Shown here: one piece after another, positions 44,018-53,099 of the stretch
How the letters are laid out: each line of letters opens with the position of its first letter
Position numbering within the stretch: the first letter of the stretch is position 1
Assembly: GCA_015494715.1 (NCBI GenBank)
Contig: WGAT01000071.1
Span: forward strand, 1 to 64,000
Source: Campylobacterota bacterium
GTDB taxonomy: Bacteria > Campylobacterota > Campylobacteria > Campylobacterales > Nitratiruptoraceae
Reading direction: 5' to 3'
Length of the DNA: 64,000 bases
Notes under the pieces: model-generated
Databases searched by the model: none
What the model was told of the DNA's origin: nothing
What the model saw: the letters and a program-made list of their open reading frames with translations, nothing else
Program-made: the position numbers and the translations under genes

Positions 44018-44042
44018 CGAATGCCTTTTTACAAAAGTATAG

Positions 44043-44069
44043 CAAAAAAAGCAAGCCCAAAGGCTTGCT
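44043..44069 (-). terminator. Intrinsic terminator of rpsB-tsf
   Basis: Minus strand AGCAAGCC-TTTG-GGCTTGCT followed by T7, just downstream of tsf. Confidence 0.85.
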
Positions 44070-44104
44070 AGAATAAAAAGCTCAAAAGCCTAGGACTTTT
44101 TGCC

Positions 44105-45022
44105 TCATTTCATCTGTGCGGCGACTTCAGCGGCGAAATCTTCCTCTTTTTTCTCGATTCCCTCACCTAGCTCATATCGTACAAAAGCGATGATTTTGGC
44201 ACTTCCACCGGCAGCTTTAGCCGCTTCGTCAAGTACTTGCTTGACGCTTTTTTTGTCCTCTTTGACAAATTTTTGGCCAAGCAGCGTATTCTCTTCTACA
44301 AATTTTTTGATTTTTCCGGGAATAATTTTTTCGATGATATTGGCCGGTTTACCCTCTTTTTCCAATTGCGCTTGGGCGATCTCTTTTTCTTTTTCGATCA
44401 CTTCGGCAGGGATGCTCGCTTCATCCAGATATTTTGGATTCATCGCAGCGATGTGCATGGCGATATCTTTGAGCAGATCCTTGATAGCGGCACATACCTC
44501 CTCTTTGTCACAAGAAGCGGCTACCACTACGCCGATCTTTCCGCCCATATGGACATAGCCGTTGACCACGCCGGGGCCCTCCACGCAAATTTTATCAAAT
44601 CGTCGCACTACGATGTTTTCGCCAATCTTTGCGATTTCGGCTTTCATATAATCCTCAAAAACCACATTGTCGATAGTGGTTTTATAAAGCTCTTCTACGC
44701 TTTCCACTCCCGCAGTAGAGATATGACCTTTGATCTTTTCGACGAGGTTTTTAAAATTCTCGTTTTGTGCTACAAAGTCCGTTTCGGAGTTGACCTCTAC
44801 GATAGTGGCGCATTTATAATCTGGACTCACTTCCACGGCTATCGTCCCCTCGCTTGCCACTCTATCGGCTTTTTTGGCGGCTTTCGCGATCCCTTTTTTA
44901 CGCAAAATCTCGATCGCTTTGTCCATATCCCCATTTGCCTCTTGGAGCGCTTTTTTACACTCCATCATTCCAGCGCCCGTTCTTTGTCGTAGCTCTTTTA
45001 CCTGTGCTGCGCTAATGGCCAT
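44105..45022 (-). CDS. tsf: elongation factor Ts
   Basis: ISAAQVKELRQRTGAGMMECKKALQEANGDMDKAIEILRKKG. Confidence 0.97.
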   Translation of the reverse strand: MAISAAQVKELRQRTGAGMMECKKALQEANGDMDKAIEILRKKGIAKAAKKADRVASEGTIAVEVSPDYKCATIVEVNSETDFVAQNENFKNLVEKIKGHISTAGVESVEELYKTTIDNVVFEDYMKAEIAKIGENIVVRRFDKICVEGPGVVNGYVHMGGKIGVVVAASCDKEEVCAAIKDLLKDIAMHIAAMNPKYLDEASIPAEVIEKEKEIAQAQLEKEGKPANIIEKIIPGKIKKFVEENTLLGQKFVKEDKKSVKQVLDEAAKAAGGSAKIIAFVRYELGEGIEKKEEDFAAEVAAQMK

Positions 45023-45861
45023 TATTTCTCCTCCTGTGTAACTTCTTGTACGCTTGGCGCACTCTGAGCTTCCGCTTCGGCCGTTTCGGCTGCTTCGGCT
45101 CTTGCCTCTTCGATAAGTTTTTGCTTCTCTTCCTCACTAGCTGGCATAGGTACTTCTTCCTCATCGCCTTCCATTTCTTGAGCTCTTAGCTCTTTTCCTT
45201 CGATGATAGCCTCTGCGATCTCTCGACAAAAGAGCTGGATACTTCTAATCGCGTCGTCGTTTCCGGGAATTGGATAATCGATGAGATCGGGATCGCAGTT
45301 TGTATCGAGTGGAGCGATAATGGGAATGCCAAGTTTGTTCCCCTCTTTGACGGCGATATGCTCTCGTACCGCATCGATGATAAAGAGCATATCGGGCAGT
45401 TTTTTCATATCTCTGATACCGCCGAGGAAGTTTTCGAGTTTCTCTTTTCGGCGTCTGAGCATCAACGCCTCTTTTTTGGTGAGCAGATCCATCTGTCCGC
45501 TCTTTTCCATCTCCTCGATAACCTCAAGCTTTCTAATAGATTTTCTAATCGTATTGAAGTTTGTGAGCGTTCCACCGAGCCATCTGGAATTGACATAAGG
45601 CATACCTGCTTTTTTCGCATATTCCTCGATGGCGTTTTTGGCCTGTTTTTTGGTTCCTACAAAAAGGATGGTCTTACCCTCTTTGGCCGCATCTCTGACC
45701 ACATTGTATGTATATCGAAAATAGCGAAGGGTTTTTTGCAAGTCGATGATGTGGATATTTTTCCGTACGCCAAAGATAAAAGGCTTCATCTTTGGATTCC
45801 ATCGTCGTGTCTGGTGACCAAAGTGCACACCGCACTCGAGCAAGTCTTTCATCGTTACCAT
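45022..45861 (-). CDS. rpsB: 30S ribosomal protein S2
   Basis: [41 protein letters not shown]. Confidence 0.98.
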   Translation of the reverse strand: MVTMKDLLECGVHFGHQTRRWNPKMKPFIFGVRKNIHIIDLQKTLRYFRYTYNVVRDAAKEGKTILFVGTKKQAKNAIEEYAKKAGMPYVNSRWLGGTLTNFNTIRKSIRKLEVIEEMEKSGQMDLLTKKEALMLRRRKEKLENFLGGIRDMKKLPDMLFIIDAVREHIAVKEGNKLGIPIIAPLDTNCDPDLIDYPIPGNDDAIRSIQLFCREIAEAIIEGKELRAQEMEGDEEEVPMPASEEEKQKLIEEARAEAAETAEAEAQSAPSVQEVTQEEK

Positions 45862-45884
45862 AGTTTCTCCTCGATAAAATTTAG

Positions 45885-45955
45885 GTTTACGCCTCCGCAG
45901 TCATCAACGGCTCATGCCGCAACCCGTCAAGGATTCCTGCGTGTGGAGTAAAAGG
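45885..45955 (-). promoter_or_regulatory. Structured 5' leader of rpsB (candidate S2 autoregulatory leader)
   Basis: Minus strand CUCCACACGCAG...CUGCGGAG closing helix enclosing CGGC-AUGA-GCCG hairpin, then GGCGUAAACC before the RBS. Confidence 0.5.
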
Positions 45956-45989
45956 CGCAGTATTGTATAAGAAAGTGGCTTAAAGTTTT

Positions 45990-46460
45990 CTAATTTTGAG
46001 TAAGCTCTTTTAATTTTTCCAAAACTTTCTCCACATGCCCCTTGACCCGCACTTTTGGCCAAACGGCTGCCACTTTACCCTCAGGATCGATCAGATAGGT
46101 GGTGCGGATCACCCCTTCGTACTCTTTGCCATACATCTTCTTGATCCCCCACGCCCCGTACTTTTTGAGCACCTCTTTTTGGGTATCGCACAAAAGCGTG
46201 ACTTTGAGCCCTTTTTTCTCGATAAATTTTTGGTGACTCTCACAGCTATCAGGACTCACGCCGACCACTACGGCTCCAAGCTTCTCGAACTCCTCTAGAT
46301 GGGCGGTAAAATCGAGCGCTTCGGTCGTACAGCCGGGCGTATTGTCTTTTGGATAGAAATACAGCACGACCCACTTGCCTCGCAAATCGTGCAAACATAT
46401 CTCCACTCCATCTGGATTTGATAGACAAAAATCTGGAGCCTCTTGTCCAATTTCTATCAT
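45990..46460 (-). CDS. bcp: peroxiredoxin (bacterioferritin comigratory protein)
   Basis: GQEAPDFCLSNPDG; VLYFYPKDNTPGCTTEALDFTAHL; SHQKFIEKKGLKVTLLCD. Confidence 0.95.
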   Translation of the reverse strand: MIEIGQEAPDFCLSNPDGVEICLHDLRGKWVVLYFYPKDNTPGCTTEALDFTAHLEEFEKLGAVVVGVSPDSCESHQKFIEKKGLKVTLLCDTQKEVLKKYGAWGIKKMYGKEYEGVIRTTYLIDPEGKVAAVWPKVRVKGHVEKVLEKLKELTQN

Positions 46461-46879
46461 TTTCCCTCCTTTTCATAAAATGTAGCCTGTGGCAGCAGCT
46501 CTTTGAGCTTTTTGGCAAAGATTCCAGTGGCATCTTGCCGCACCAATTTGCCATCTTTATCATATTCTCTCGCACTTGCCAAGGCACAACTAGGAGATTT
46601 GGATTTGAGGTAGACCTCATCGATATCGGGATGGGCTTTGACCAATGCGATTGCCTGTGCCTCTATCGCCTCGGTCACATCCTCGCCGTTTTTGTTTCCT
46701 ACCATCCGTCCCTCCCGCAAATCACACGTCTGCCTAGGCGTACCCAGCACTTTCTCCTCTGGGCAAAAAGGGATCACCTCGCACCCAGTTAAATCAAGAG
46801 TACAATCCTTGCGGTGCCCTCCGTCATAACGGCACTTGTACCCCAACAAGCAAGCACTCACCGCCACCTTTTTAGGCAA
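46457..46879 (-). CDS. DUF523 domain protein
   Basis: VSACLLGYKCRYDGGHRKD; FCPEEKVLGTPRQTCDLR; LKSKSPSCA. Confidence 0.93.
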   Translation of the reverse strand: MPKKVAVSACLLGYKCRYDGGHRKDCTLDLTGCEVIPFCPEEKVLGTPRQTCDLREGRMVGNKNGEDVTEAIEAQAIALVKAHPDIDEVYLKSKSPSCALASAREYDKDGKLVRQDATGIFAKKLKELLPQATFYEKEGK

Positions 46880-48122
46880 TGGTCACTCCTCTGGTTTTCT
46901 TTGCCAAGTAGAGCTTCTCGTCCGCCTTTTTGATCAGATCCTCAAAGGTATCGGCGCTATCGCAGATCCCGCAAGAAAAATCGTAGTAGACCTCCTCTCC
47001 GTCTATCCAAACGGGCTCCTCACGCACCCTTTTTCTTACCCGCTCTTCTACGATGCTCTTGGCCATCTCTTTGTCGCAAGAGCCCAAAAACATCAAAAAC
47101 TCCTCTCCGCCATAACGGACCACAAAATCGCTTCCTCGAATGCTTTGCTGTAAAATATTAGCAAAATGTTTGAGCACCATATCCCCGGCAAAATGCCCAT
47201 AGGTATCGTTGAGCTTTTTAAAATGATCCAGATCGAAAATGGCGATAGAGACATCTTTATCAAGCCGTTTGAGCGAATAGTAAAGTTTCAAGCCCGCGTC
47301 ATAAAGATAGCGGCGATTGTAACAGCCCGTGAGGTAGTCTTTGTTGGAGTAGGTTTTGATCTCTTCAAACTGGACGAGGGATTTGACCACATTATCGATA
47401 CGGCAGACAAACTCGAAGTTATTGAAACTCTTTTCTAAAAAGTCGTTGGCACCGCTTTTTAAAAATCTAGCCATTATATTGTTGATATCAAGAGCCGTCA
47501 AAGCGATGATGGCCACATCGTCAAAGAGATAGTTTTGACGCACCTCCTTGACCAATTCGAGCCCTGTGGAGTTGTCCGCCAAAACATAATCGGTAATGAC
47601 AAGTTTGATAAAGTCGTCGTTTTGCGAAAGAAGCTCCATCGCCTCGTCTTTGCTGCTTGCTAGCATAATATTGGCGTAAGGGTAGTAGATTTTGAAAAAT
47701 TTGGCCAAATAGTTGCGATAGCTCCTGCTATCCTCTACCAAAAGGACGCCATACTTTTCCAAAAACTGCAAGATTTTAAATTTCATAATCAAATATTCGA
47801 GCCGCACCATATCGGTCTTTATCACATAATCGATAATCTTTTTGCGGTTATAGCGGTCAAACACCTCCATATCTTCTGAGGCCGTAATGATGATAATAGG
47901 TAGATTTTGAGCGATAAGATCATCCACCAAGCCGCACTCATCCACACAATCTTTTAAAAAAATGTCCAAAAGCACATATTTGTACTCTTTGAGATTGTCA
48001 AGATTTTTGTACTCTTCATAGCTATGGATCACATCTACCTCTACGCCCTCTAATCGCTGTTCCAAAAAGACTTTGATCTGTTTGGAATAAAACTTATCGT
48101 CTTCGATAAGCAAGATTTTCAT
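46872..48122 (-). CDS. Response regulator with two receiver domains and GGDEF domain
   Basis: MKILLIEDDKFYSKQIKVFLEQ; VLLVEDSRSYRNYLAKFFK; DYLTGCYNRRYLYDAG; RYGGEEFLMFLG. Confidence 0.93.
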   Translation of the reverse strand: MKILLIEDDKFYSKQIKVFLEQRLEGVEVDVIHSYEEYKNLDNLKEYKYVLLDIFLKDCVDECGLVDDLIAQNLPIIIITASEDMEVFDRYNRKKIIDYVIKTDMVRLEYLIMKFKILQFLEKYGVLLVEDSRSYRNYLAKFFKIYYPYANIMLASSKDEAMELLSQNDDFIKLVITDYVLADNSTGLELVKEVRQNYLFDDVAIIALTALDINNIMARFLKSGANDFLEKSFNNFEFVCRIDNVVKSLVQFEEIKTYSNKDYLTGCYNRRYLYDAGLKLYYSLKRLDKDVSIAIFDLDHFKKLNDTYGHFAGDMVLKHFANILQQSIRGSDFVVRYGGEEFLMFLGSCDKEMAKSIVEERVRKRVREEPVWIDGEEVYYDFSCGICDSADTFEDLIKKADEKLYLAKKTRGVTIA

Positions 48123-49540
48123 ACGATGATCACCGACTTTATTTCCGTAAACTCTTCCAAAGCAAACTTTGGCCCTTCTCTGCCGATTCCTGAAAGTTTT
48201 ACCCCCCCATAGGGCTGGATGTCAAAGCGCAGGGTCGGAATGTCGTTAATCACCACCCCTCCAGCCTCGGCATCCTCCACAAATCGCTTGATCAACTCGA
48301 TATCTTTGGTAAAGATGGAAAACTGCAGCCCATACGGCGAGTCGTTCATCTTGGCTATCGCCTCTTCGTAGCCGCTCACTTTCACTAGACTTACGATCGG
48401 AGCAAAGACCTCCTCGCATACAATTGGCATATCCTCTCGCACATCGGCTAAAATCGCAGGATAAAAATAGCGTCCCTCCCGCTTGCCTTCTAAGATTGGC
48501 CTAGCACCGGCTTGTATGGCACTTTCGACCCAACGCTGGGCCCTTTTGGCCGCCTCTTCGTTGATAAGGGGCCCCATAAAGGTATCGGGCTCGTACGGAT
48601 CGCCCACTTTGAGCCCTTTGGTATCTTTGGCAAGAGTCTGGGCAAACTCCTCGTAGACGCTCTCGTGTACGTAAATACGCTGCAAACTGATACAGACCTG
48701 TCCGCTATTGACAAAAGCCCCCACAGCGCAGCGAGAAGCCGCTTGGGCGATATCTGCGTTTTGGTCGATATAGGTAGCGGCGTTGCCGCCAAGCTCTAGA
48801 CTAAGTCTTTTGATGCCAGCCCTTTGCGTAATGATACGCCCTACTTGCACGCTTCCGGTGAAGCTAATCTTGCTAGGGATGGGACTGCTCACCAGCGCAT
48901 CGCCAACCTCAGCGTCCCCATAGACGACGCTGAGCATATCGGGTACGGCGTAGTTGCTCTCAATAAAGAGTTTAGCAAGATTATATCCGGTCAGCGGGGC
49001 TTCGGGAGTTGGTTTGTAGACAATGGCGTTGCCTGCCACAAGACCCGGGGCTAGCTTGTGAGCCGAGAGATTGAGAGGAAAATTAAAAGGGGTGATAGCC
49101 ACGGCCACGCCCACGGGCACTCGCTTGTAAAAACTCATCGTCGCCCTGCCGCTTGGCGTAGCGTCGGTGTTGATAGTCTCTCCCATCATTGATACGGCAA
49201 AATCGGCACTTAGCTCTATCGTCTCGATCGCTCTTTGCACCTCCACACGGCTAAAAGCGATCGGTTTGCCGATCTCTTTGGTGATGGTAAGAGCAAACTC
49301 CTCCTTTTGCTCTTTGAGGCTATGCGCCACATCCCTTAACCAAGCTATACGCTGGGAGAGGGGAACTTTATTGTTATGTTTTTTAAAGGCTTTTTGGGCG
49401 ATTTGCAACGCTTTTTGTGCGTCTTGGGCGTCACATAGGGGATAGTAGCCCTCGATTTTATCGTTAAACGGGCTTTTGACCGGCGCTTTTTGCTCCTTGG
49501 TAGCGGGAGTCGATCCAAAGTATATTTTGGCCTCTTGCAT
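48119..49540 (-). CDS. aldehyde dehydrogenase family protein (lactaldehyde / GAPN-like)
   Basis: VAVAITPFNFPLNLSAHKLAPGLVAGNAIVYKP; ISFTGSVQVGRII; LELGGNAATYID; FVNSGQVCISLQRIYVH; FAPIVSLVKV. Confidence 0.92.
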   Translation of the reverse strand: MQEAKIYFGSTPATKEQKAPVKSPFNDKIEGYYPLCDAQDAQKALQIAQKAFKKHNNKVPLSQRIAWLRDVAHSLKEQKEEFALTITKEIGKPIAFSRVEVQRAIETIELSADFAVSMMGETINTDATPSGRATMSFYKRVPVGVAVAITPFNFPLNLSAHKLAPGLVAGNAIVYKPTPEAPLTGYNLAKLFIESNYAVPDMLSVVYGDAEVGDALVSSPIPSKISFTGSVQVGRIITQRAGIKRLSLELGGNAATYIDQNADIAQAASRCAVGAFVNSGQVCISLQRIYVHESVYEEFAQTLAKDTKGLKVGDPYEPDTFMGPLINEEAAKRAQRWVESAIQAGARPILEGKREGRYFYPAILADVREDMPIVCEEVFAPIVSLVKVSGYEEAIAKMNDSPYGLQFSIFTKDIELIKRFVEDAEAGGVVINDIPTLRFDIQPYGGVKLSGIGREGPKFALEEFTEIKSVIIV

Positions 49541-49595
49541 GACAATCCTTTAAGCCGTTTTTGTCCATTATAGCCAATTTCTTTTTAAACAATTT

Positions 49596-49606
49596 TTTGA
49601 TAGACT
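49596..49606 (+). promoter_or_regulatory. Extended -10 promoter of ilvE transcript
   Basis: TTTTTTGATAGACT, matching the Campylobacterota T-rich + TGn + -10 pattern. Confidence 0.4.
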
Positions 49607-49624
49607 AAGCCTCAATTCGAGCAA

Positions 49625-49673
49625 AAACCCTAATCGCCTAAGAGAATGCTTGGAGCGCATCCCTTTAGGGTTT
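49625..49673 (+). promoter_or_regulatory. Structured 5' leader of ilvE
   Basis: 9-bp helix AAACCCTAA/TTAGGGTTT enclosing a 31-nt loop with internal CCTAAG/CTTGG pairing, 26 nt upstream of the ilvE start. Confidence 0.45.
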
Positions 49674-49698
49674 GAGACACTTTGCTACAAGGAACCAT

Positions 49699-50622
49699 AT
49701 GGAAAAGGCCAAGTATATTTGGATGAACGGCAAGTTTGTGGAGTGGGATGAGGCAAAAGTGCACGTCCTTACCCATACGCTTCACTATGGCAACGGAGTC
49801 TTTGAGGGGACAAGAGCCTACCAGACCCAAAAGGGGCTGGCTATCTTCCGCCTACGAGACCACACCAAACGACTCCTCAACTCCGCCAAGATCACCGCCA
49901 TCAAGGTCCCCTATTCCCTTGAAGAGCTCGAGAACGCCCAAATTGAGCTGCTTCGCAAAAACGAGTTTGACGGCAATGTCTATATCCGTCCGCTGGTCTA
50001 TTTAGGCTACGGGGTGATGGGCCTGTACCATATCAACGCTCCCGTCGAAGTTGCCATAGCGGCGTGGAAATGGGGAGCGTATTTAGGAGACGAGGGGTTA
50101 GAAAAAGGCATTCGGGTCAAAGTGAGCTCTTTTGCTAGAAACAGCGTCAAATCGACTATGGGCAAAGCCAAAGCCGTAGCCAACTACCTCAACTCCCAAA
50201 TGGCCAAATACGAAGCCGTCATCGCCGGATATGAGGAGGCTTTGCTACTCGATGAAGAGGGATTCGTGGCAGAGGGCAGCGGAGAGTGCATCTTTATCGT
50301 ACGAGACGGCGTGCTTATTACCCCGCCAAACGACAACTCCCTTGAGTCCATCACACAAGATACGGTACTGCGCCTAGCCAAAGACAAGGGTATTCCTATC
50401 CAGCGGCGACGGGTTACGAGAGATGAGGTCTATATCGCCGATGAGGCCTTTTTTACGGGTACCGCCGCAGAAGTAACCCCCATACGGGAGGTAGATGGAC
50501 GAATGATTGGCGAGGGCAAAAGAGGCCCCTTGACCAAAGAGCTCCAAAAAGCTTACTTCGATGTGGTCTATGGGCGTAATCTTGACTATGAACATATGCT
50601 TACCTATATCCAAGGAGAATAG
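49699..50622 (+). CDS. ilvE: branched-chain amino acid aminotransferase
   Basis: YIWMNGKFVEWDEAKVHVLTHTLHYGNGVFEGTRAYQTQKG; EALLLDEEGFVAEGSGECIFIVRDG; AFFTGTAAEVTPIREVDGR. Confidence 0.96.
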   Translation: MEKAKYIWMNGKFVEWDEAKVHVLTHTLHYGNGVFEGTRAYQTQKGLAIFRLRDHTKRLLNSAKITAIKVPYSLEELENAQIELLRKNEFDGNVYIRPLVYLGYGVMGLYHINAPVEVAIAAWKWGAYLGDEGLEKGIRVKVSSFARNSVKSTMGKAKAVANYLNSQMAKYEAVIAGYEEALLLDEEGFVAEGSGECIFIVRDGVLITPPNDNSLESITQDTVLRLAKDKGIPIQRRRVTRDEVYIADEAFFTGTAAEVTPIREVDGRMIGEGKRGPLTKELQKAYFDVVYGRNLDYEHMLTYIQGE

Positions 50623-51678
50623 ATGCCAGCCGATTTCAACGAATACTTTAAAAACAAGATGGATCAAGAAGAGAGTCCTCCTCAAAAATCTTTCAACGAT
50701 TTTGGGAAAAAAGCGACGATCATCTATGTCCTTTTGGCGCTTGCGGTACTGCTTATCGTCGCCAAGCCTTATACCATCATACAATCTGGAGAAGTTGGCA
50801 TTAAAGTAACGGCTGGAAAATTTGACCCCATTCCACTAGAGCCGGGTATGCACTTTTACATCCCCGGCATCCAAAAGATCATCAAAGTCGATACGAAAGT
50901 ACGGATCATCAACTACAAAAGCGAAAAGGATACCGCTTTTGGCAATCTCAACGAAGGGATTATCGAAAAACCCGCCATCACCGTGCTCGACGCGAGAGGA
51001 TTGCCCGTAAGCATCGATCTAACGGTCCAGTACCGCCTCAACCCCGCCAACGCTCCCCAAACCATCGCCACGTGGGGACTCAGCTGGGAAGAAAAACTCA
51101 TCAACGCCGTCGTACGAGAGGTGGTGCGCAATGTTATTGGCCGCTACAAAGCCGAAGAGCTGCCAATCAAACGCAACGAGATCGCCGCTTTGATTGAACA
51201 AAAGATCAGGGAAAAGATCGATAGCTTCAAAAACAAGCCAGTCTTCTTAGAATCGGTCCAGCTGCGTGAGATCAACCTGCCGCCAAAGATCAAAGAGCAG
51301 ATCGAGCGAGTCCAAATCGCCAAACAAGAGGCCCAGCGGATGAAGTATGAAGTAGAAAAGGCCAAACAAGAGGCCCAAAAACGAGCGGCCCAAGCCAAAG
51401 GCGAAGCCGAAGCCAAAAAGATCAAAGCCCAAGGGGAAGCCGATCGTATCATGATCGAAGCCAAAGCAAAAGCCCAAGCTAACAAAGCGATCGCCCAAAG
51501 CGTCACCGAACCGCTTCTAAGACTTCGCCAAATCGAGGTACAGGGCAAATTCAACGAAGCCCTCAAAGCCAACAAAGACGCCAAGATCTTTTTGACTCCC
51601 GGCGGAGCCGTACCAAACATCTGGATCGATACCAAAAGCAAAGAGCGAGCTGCCAATCTCGCTCAGGAGCAGCAATGA
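50623..51678 (+). CDS. Prohibitin/SPFH-domain membrane protein (HflK/HflC-like)
   Basis: IIQSGEVGIKVTAGKFDPIPLEPGMHFYIPGIQKI; DARGLPVSIDLTVQYRLNP; long Ala/Lys/Glu coiled coil. Confidence 0.9.
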   Translation: MPADFNEYFKNKMDQEESPPQKSFNDFGKKATIIYVLLALAVLLIVAKPYTIIQSGEVGIKVTAGKFDPIPLEPGMHFYIPGIQKIIKVDTKVRIINYKSEKDTAFGNLNEGIIEKPAITVLDARGLPVSIDLTVQYRLNPANAPQTIATWGLSWEEKLINAVVREVVRNVIGRYKAEELPIKRNEIAALIEQKIREKIDSFKNKPVFLESVQLREINLPPKIKEQIERVQIAKQEAQRMKYEVEKAKQEAQKRAAQAKGEAEAKKIKAQGEADRIMIEAKAKAQANKAIAQSVTEPLLRLRQIEVQGKFNEALKANKDAKIFLTPGGAVPNIWIDTKSKERAANLAQEQQ

Positions 51679-52349
51679 ACTATCACATAGATTGGCAAAA
51701 AAATCCTCTCATCCCCGTCATCGTCCAAGATGAGGAGAGTAAAGAGGTGCTGATGCTCGCCTATATGAACGAGGAGGCTTTTTACAAGAGTCTCCAAACA
51801 GGCTTGGCCCACTACTATTCTAGAAGTCGTCAAAAGCTATGGAAAAAGGGCGAGAGCAGCGGCAATATCCAAAAGATAAAGAGTATGCGCCTCGATTGCG
51901 ATAGCGACGCTTTGGTGCTGGAGGTAGAACAGAGGGGGCCAGCGTGCCATACCGGACGCAAAAGCTGCTTTTATAAAGATGTCCAAACCGGACAAATCAC
52001 TAGCAAACCCGAACAAGAGCCAGCTCAGATGTACGAAGATATTATCGATCTGCTCTACCATACCATTCAAGAGAAAAAGGAGGCCGATCCCTCCCGCTCG
52101 TGGACGGCTACACTTTTTAGCAAAGGAGAAAACACCATACTCAAAAAGGTCGCCGAAGAGGCTGCGGAGTTTTGCCTTGCCGTTAAAGATAAGCAAAAAG
52201 AGCAGATTATCTACGAATGCGCCGATATGGTCTATCATACTCTTGTGGCTCTGGCTTTAGAGGATATCTCCCCCGATCTGATACGCCAAGAGCTCAAGCG
52301 CCGCTTTGGCACAAGCGGTATAGAAGAAAAAAGGAGTCGTAAAAAATGA
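51675..52349 (+). CDS. hisIE: bifunctional phosphoribosyl-AMP cyclohydrolase / phosphoribosyl-ATP pyrophosphatase
   Basis: IPVIVQDEESKEVLMLAYMNEEAF; LAHYYSRSRQKLWKKGESSGN; SWTATLFSKGENTILKKVAEEAAEFCLAVKD. Confidence 0.96.
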   Translation: MNYHIDWQKNPLIPVIVQDEESKEVLMLAYMNEEAFYKSLQTGLAHYYSRSRQKLWKKGESSGNIQKIKSMRLDCDSDALVLEVEQRGPACHTGRKSCFYKDVQTGQITSKPEQEPAQMYEDIIDLLYHTIQEKKEADPSRSWTATLFSKGENTILKKVAEEAAEFCLAVKDKQKEQIIYECADMVYHTLVALALEDISPDLIRQELKRRFGTSGIEEKRSRKK

Positions 52350-53005
52350 AAAAGTTCCTCTTGCCCTTTCTTTTCGTTTTATCTTTGTTGGCCAATCCCA
52401 TCGACGGGACCCTCGCCGTTATGTGGTATCCCTCGGTATGCAAGGTAGAGCGTTATGTAGCGTGCAGACGGCCTTTGCCTTTTTGGATGCACAACTTCAC
52501 CCTCCACGGCCTTTGGCCAAAAAAGCAGTACTGCCATGTACCCGCACGCCTCAAAATGCTGGATAAAAAAGGGGCGTGGAAAAAGATCCCCCTCAAAATT
52601 CCTCCTTCTTTAGAGGAGCTTTTACTTCGCTATATGCCAGGAACCATTGGCGGACTACACAAACACGAGTGGGTCAAACACGGCAGCTGTTACAGCTCCT
52701 CTCCAGAGGTCTACTTTCTTGATTCCATCGCTTTAGTCGAGCAGCTGAACAAAACGCCCATAAGGGACTTTTTCGTAGAGCACAGAGGTAAACGCATCCA
52801 AACCTACAAAATCCGTCGACTTTTTGACAAAGTCTACTTTAAAGGGGCTGGGAAAAGAGTAAAATTTGTCTGTAAAGATGGCTATCTTACACAGATGTAT
52901 ATTCGTCTCAAAGGAAACCTCTCACCCCAAACGCCCCTTGAGCGCCTTTTGCGACACGCAAGACCAACACGCCGAGGATGTGCCAGAGGTATCATAGCTC
53001 GTTAA
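52346..53005 (+). CDS. Secreted ribonuclease T2 family protein
   Basis: Signal peptide KFLLPFLFVLSLLANP; FTLHGLWPKKQYC (CAS I) and HEWVKHGSCYS (CAS II). Confidence 0.9.
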   Translation: MKKFLLPFLFVLSLLANPIDGTLAVMWYPSVCKVERYVACRRPLPFWMHNFTLHGLWPKKQYCHVPARLKMLDKKGAWKKIPLKIPPSLEELLLRYMPGTIGGLHKHEWVKHGSCYSSSPEVYFLDSIALVEQLNKTPIRDFFVEHRGKRIQTYKIRRLFDKVYFKGAGKRVKFVCKDGYLTQMYIRLKGNLSPQTPLERLLRHARPTRRGCARGIIAR

Positions 53006-53035
53006 AAAATTTTTATGCCATTTGGCTCAAATCTC

Positions 53036-53064
53036 TTGACAAATTTAAAAATAATGTGTATCAT
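53036..53064 (+). promoter_or_regulatory. Strong sigma70-type promoter upstream of the yfdX-like gene
   Basis: TTGACA-N17-TATCAT. Confidence 0.7.
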
Positions 53065-53099
53065 TTCGTAACAATAAAAAAAACATAAAGGAGTCACAC

